In this document: positions 63,517-64,000 of the stretch, piece by piece | Layout of the letters: every line of letters starts with the position of its first letter | How positions within the stretch are numbered: the stretch's first letter is position 1 | Origin: Agromyces aurantiacus | GTDB lineage: Bacteria; Actinomycetota; Actinomycetes; Actinomycetales; Microbacteriaceae | Direction: 5' to 3' | DNA length: 64,000 nucleotides | NCBI RefSeq assembly: GCF_016907355.1 | Contig: NZ_JAFBBW010000001.1 | Coordinates: 1,426,001 to 1,490,000, forward strand | Notes under the pieces: model-generated | What the model was told of the DNA's origin: nothing | The model's database searches: none | The model's input: the letters and a program-made list of their open reading frames with translations, nothing else | Translations under genes and position numbers: made by a program

Positions 63517-63548
63517 GGGGTGCCGCGGCCCCTGCGCCGCGGCACCCC
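63517..63548. terminator. bidirectional hairpin between converging genes
   Basis: GGGGTGCCGCGGC (63517-63529) and GCCGCGGCACCCC (63536-63548) form a perfect 13-bp stem with a 6-nt loop, 7 nt after one stop and 7 nt before the other. Confidence 0.65.
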
Positions 63549-63554
63549 AGCGGC

Positions 63555-64000
63555 TCACTCCGGGATGAACGAGATCTCGAGCGACTCGAAGCCGCCCGTC
63601 GACCACCACCTGGTCGCCGCGACGCGGTCGAGGTAGGTGCGGTACCGCGGGTTGCGCTCCCACGTCGTGCCCTGCGCGACCGAGGCCGAGCTGGCCACGA
63701 GCGACTTCGCCTGCGTCACCATCGAGTACGTGCCGCCCGACCCGTTCGGCGAGTCCCAGATGTCGCGCTTCACCCCCGGCCCGGTACCCGTTCCCGCACC
63801 CGTGCGCTTCGCGGCGCCGGCCGTCACGGCGAGCGTGGCGAAGTCGATGCGGTCGCCGTCGACCAGGTAGCTCCAGCGCACGCCCTCGGCGCGCGTGCCG
63901 ACGATGTCGGCCGGGTACAGGTCGAGCACCGAGACGCCGTGCACGCCGATCACCTCGCCCACGCGCGTGGCGCGGTCGTAGACGAGGGCCGTGGTCTCGT
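63555..64000 (-). CDS. protein of unknown function, N-terminal part outside window
   Basis: The frame is open to the window end, and the residues before GTG 63962 (ETTALVYDRATRVGEVIGVH) read as a continuous domain. So the visible 148 residues are only the C-terminal part. The segment is rich in Gly, Ser and Thr with a possible beta-rich fold (VRWSYLVDGDRIDFATLAVT, then GFESLEISFIPE at the end). I do not recognise the family. A tail or surface protein is conceivable, but nothing in view supports it. Confidence 0.6.
   Translation of the reverse strand, partial: ETTALVYDRATRVGEVIGVHGVSVLDLYPADIVGTRAEGVRWSYLVDGDRIDFATLAVTAGAAKRTGAGTGTGPGVKRDIWDSPNGSGGTYSMVTQAKSLVASSASVAQGTTWERNPRYRTYLDRVAATRWWSTGGFESLEISFIPE

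Overview
The window is high-GC, densely coding DNA from an actinobacterium, most likely a member of Microbacteriaceae (Agromyces/Microbacterium-like). The reasons are the base composition, many GTG starts, ATGA/GTGA stop-start overlaps, leaderless genes with a TAnnnT box about 7 nt before the start codon, ABC sugar importers with no ATPase gene, and the recurrent word GGATGCCGCG. I annotate 52 protein genes, two of them cut by the window edges. I see no rRNA, tRNA, CRISPR array, transposase or phage genes. No gap without a gene exceeds 300 bases; the largest, 20175-20418, holds a hairpin and an operator-promoter.

Layout. 1-3.0 kb: housekeeping or unknown genes (M24-type peptidase fragment, alpha/beta hydrolase lacking its usual catalytic His, small kinase, VOC protein). 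3.0-25.7 kb: plant-glycan genes. Three promoters at 3.0, 6.9 and 20.35 kb carry the same operator around GGGAAGCGCTTTCC. They control (i) a PmoA-like/cupin/Gfo-Idh/GH43-like operon, (ii) a lipoprotein receptor, two permeases, a YesL-like protein and a GH29 alpha-L-fucosidase, and (iii) a second, paralogous receptor, GH42 beta-galactosidase, ThuA-like protein and glycerate kinase. Between them lies a divergent AraC regulator and an operon of DUF5107-TPR protein, TIM-barrel hydrolase and GH35 beta-galactosidase. 25.7-36.9 kb: xylB and xylA, then a LacI regulator, receptor, two permeases and a YicI-like GH31 alpha-xylosidase, and a second LacI regulator. 37-41 kb: FAD oxidoreductase, small membrane protein, MFS exporter with divergent MarR, RidA. 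41.2-49.7 kb: a receptor/permease/permease/GH3/GH43 operon divergent from a ROK regulator. 49.9-52.2 kb: Bcr/CflA-type exporter and PAP2 phosphatase. 52.2-62.2 kb: purine and ureide catabolism, with xanthine dehydrogenase and its XdhC factor divergent from malate synthase, a DUF6986 aldolase-like protein, ureidoglycine aminohydrolase and allantoinase. The right end has a saccharopine-dehydrogenase-like gene and the end of an unknown gene.

How the genes work together. The hydrolases (alpha-xylosidase, beta-galactosidases, alpha-fucosidase, GH3 and GH43 enzymes), xylose isomerase/xylulokinase and importers fit stepwise uptake and breakdown of xyloglucan-like hemicellulose oligosaccharides. Each set has its own regulator type: LacI-type operators, AraC, ROK. 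The PmoA-like, cupin, Gfo/Idh and ThuA-like genes suggest an additional oxidative route for sugars or glycosides. In the ureide operon, malate synthase would consume the glyoxylate released from allantoin.

Limits. Family names rest on motifs read by eye and on remembered family features, without database searches. Substrates are inferences. Promoters and operators are called from sequence pattern and spacing only.
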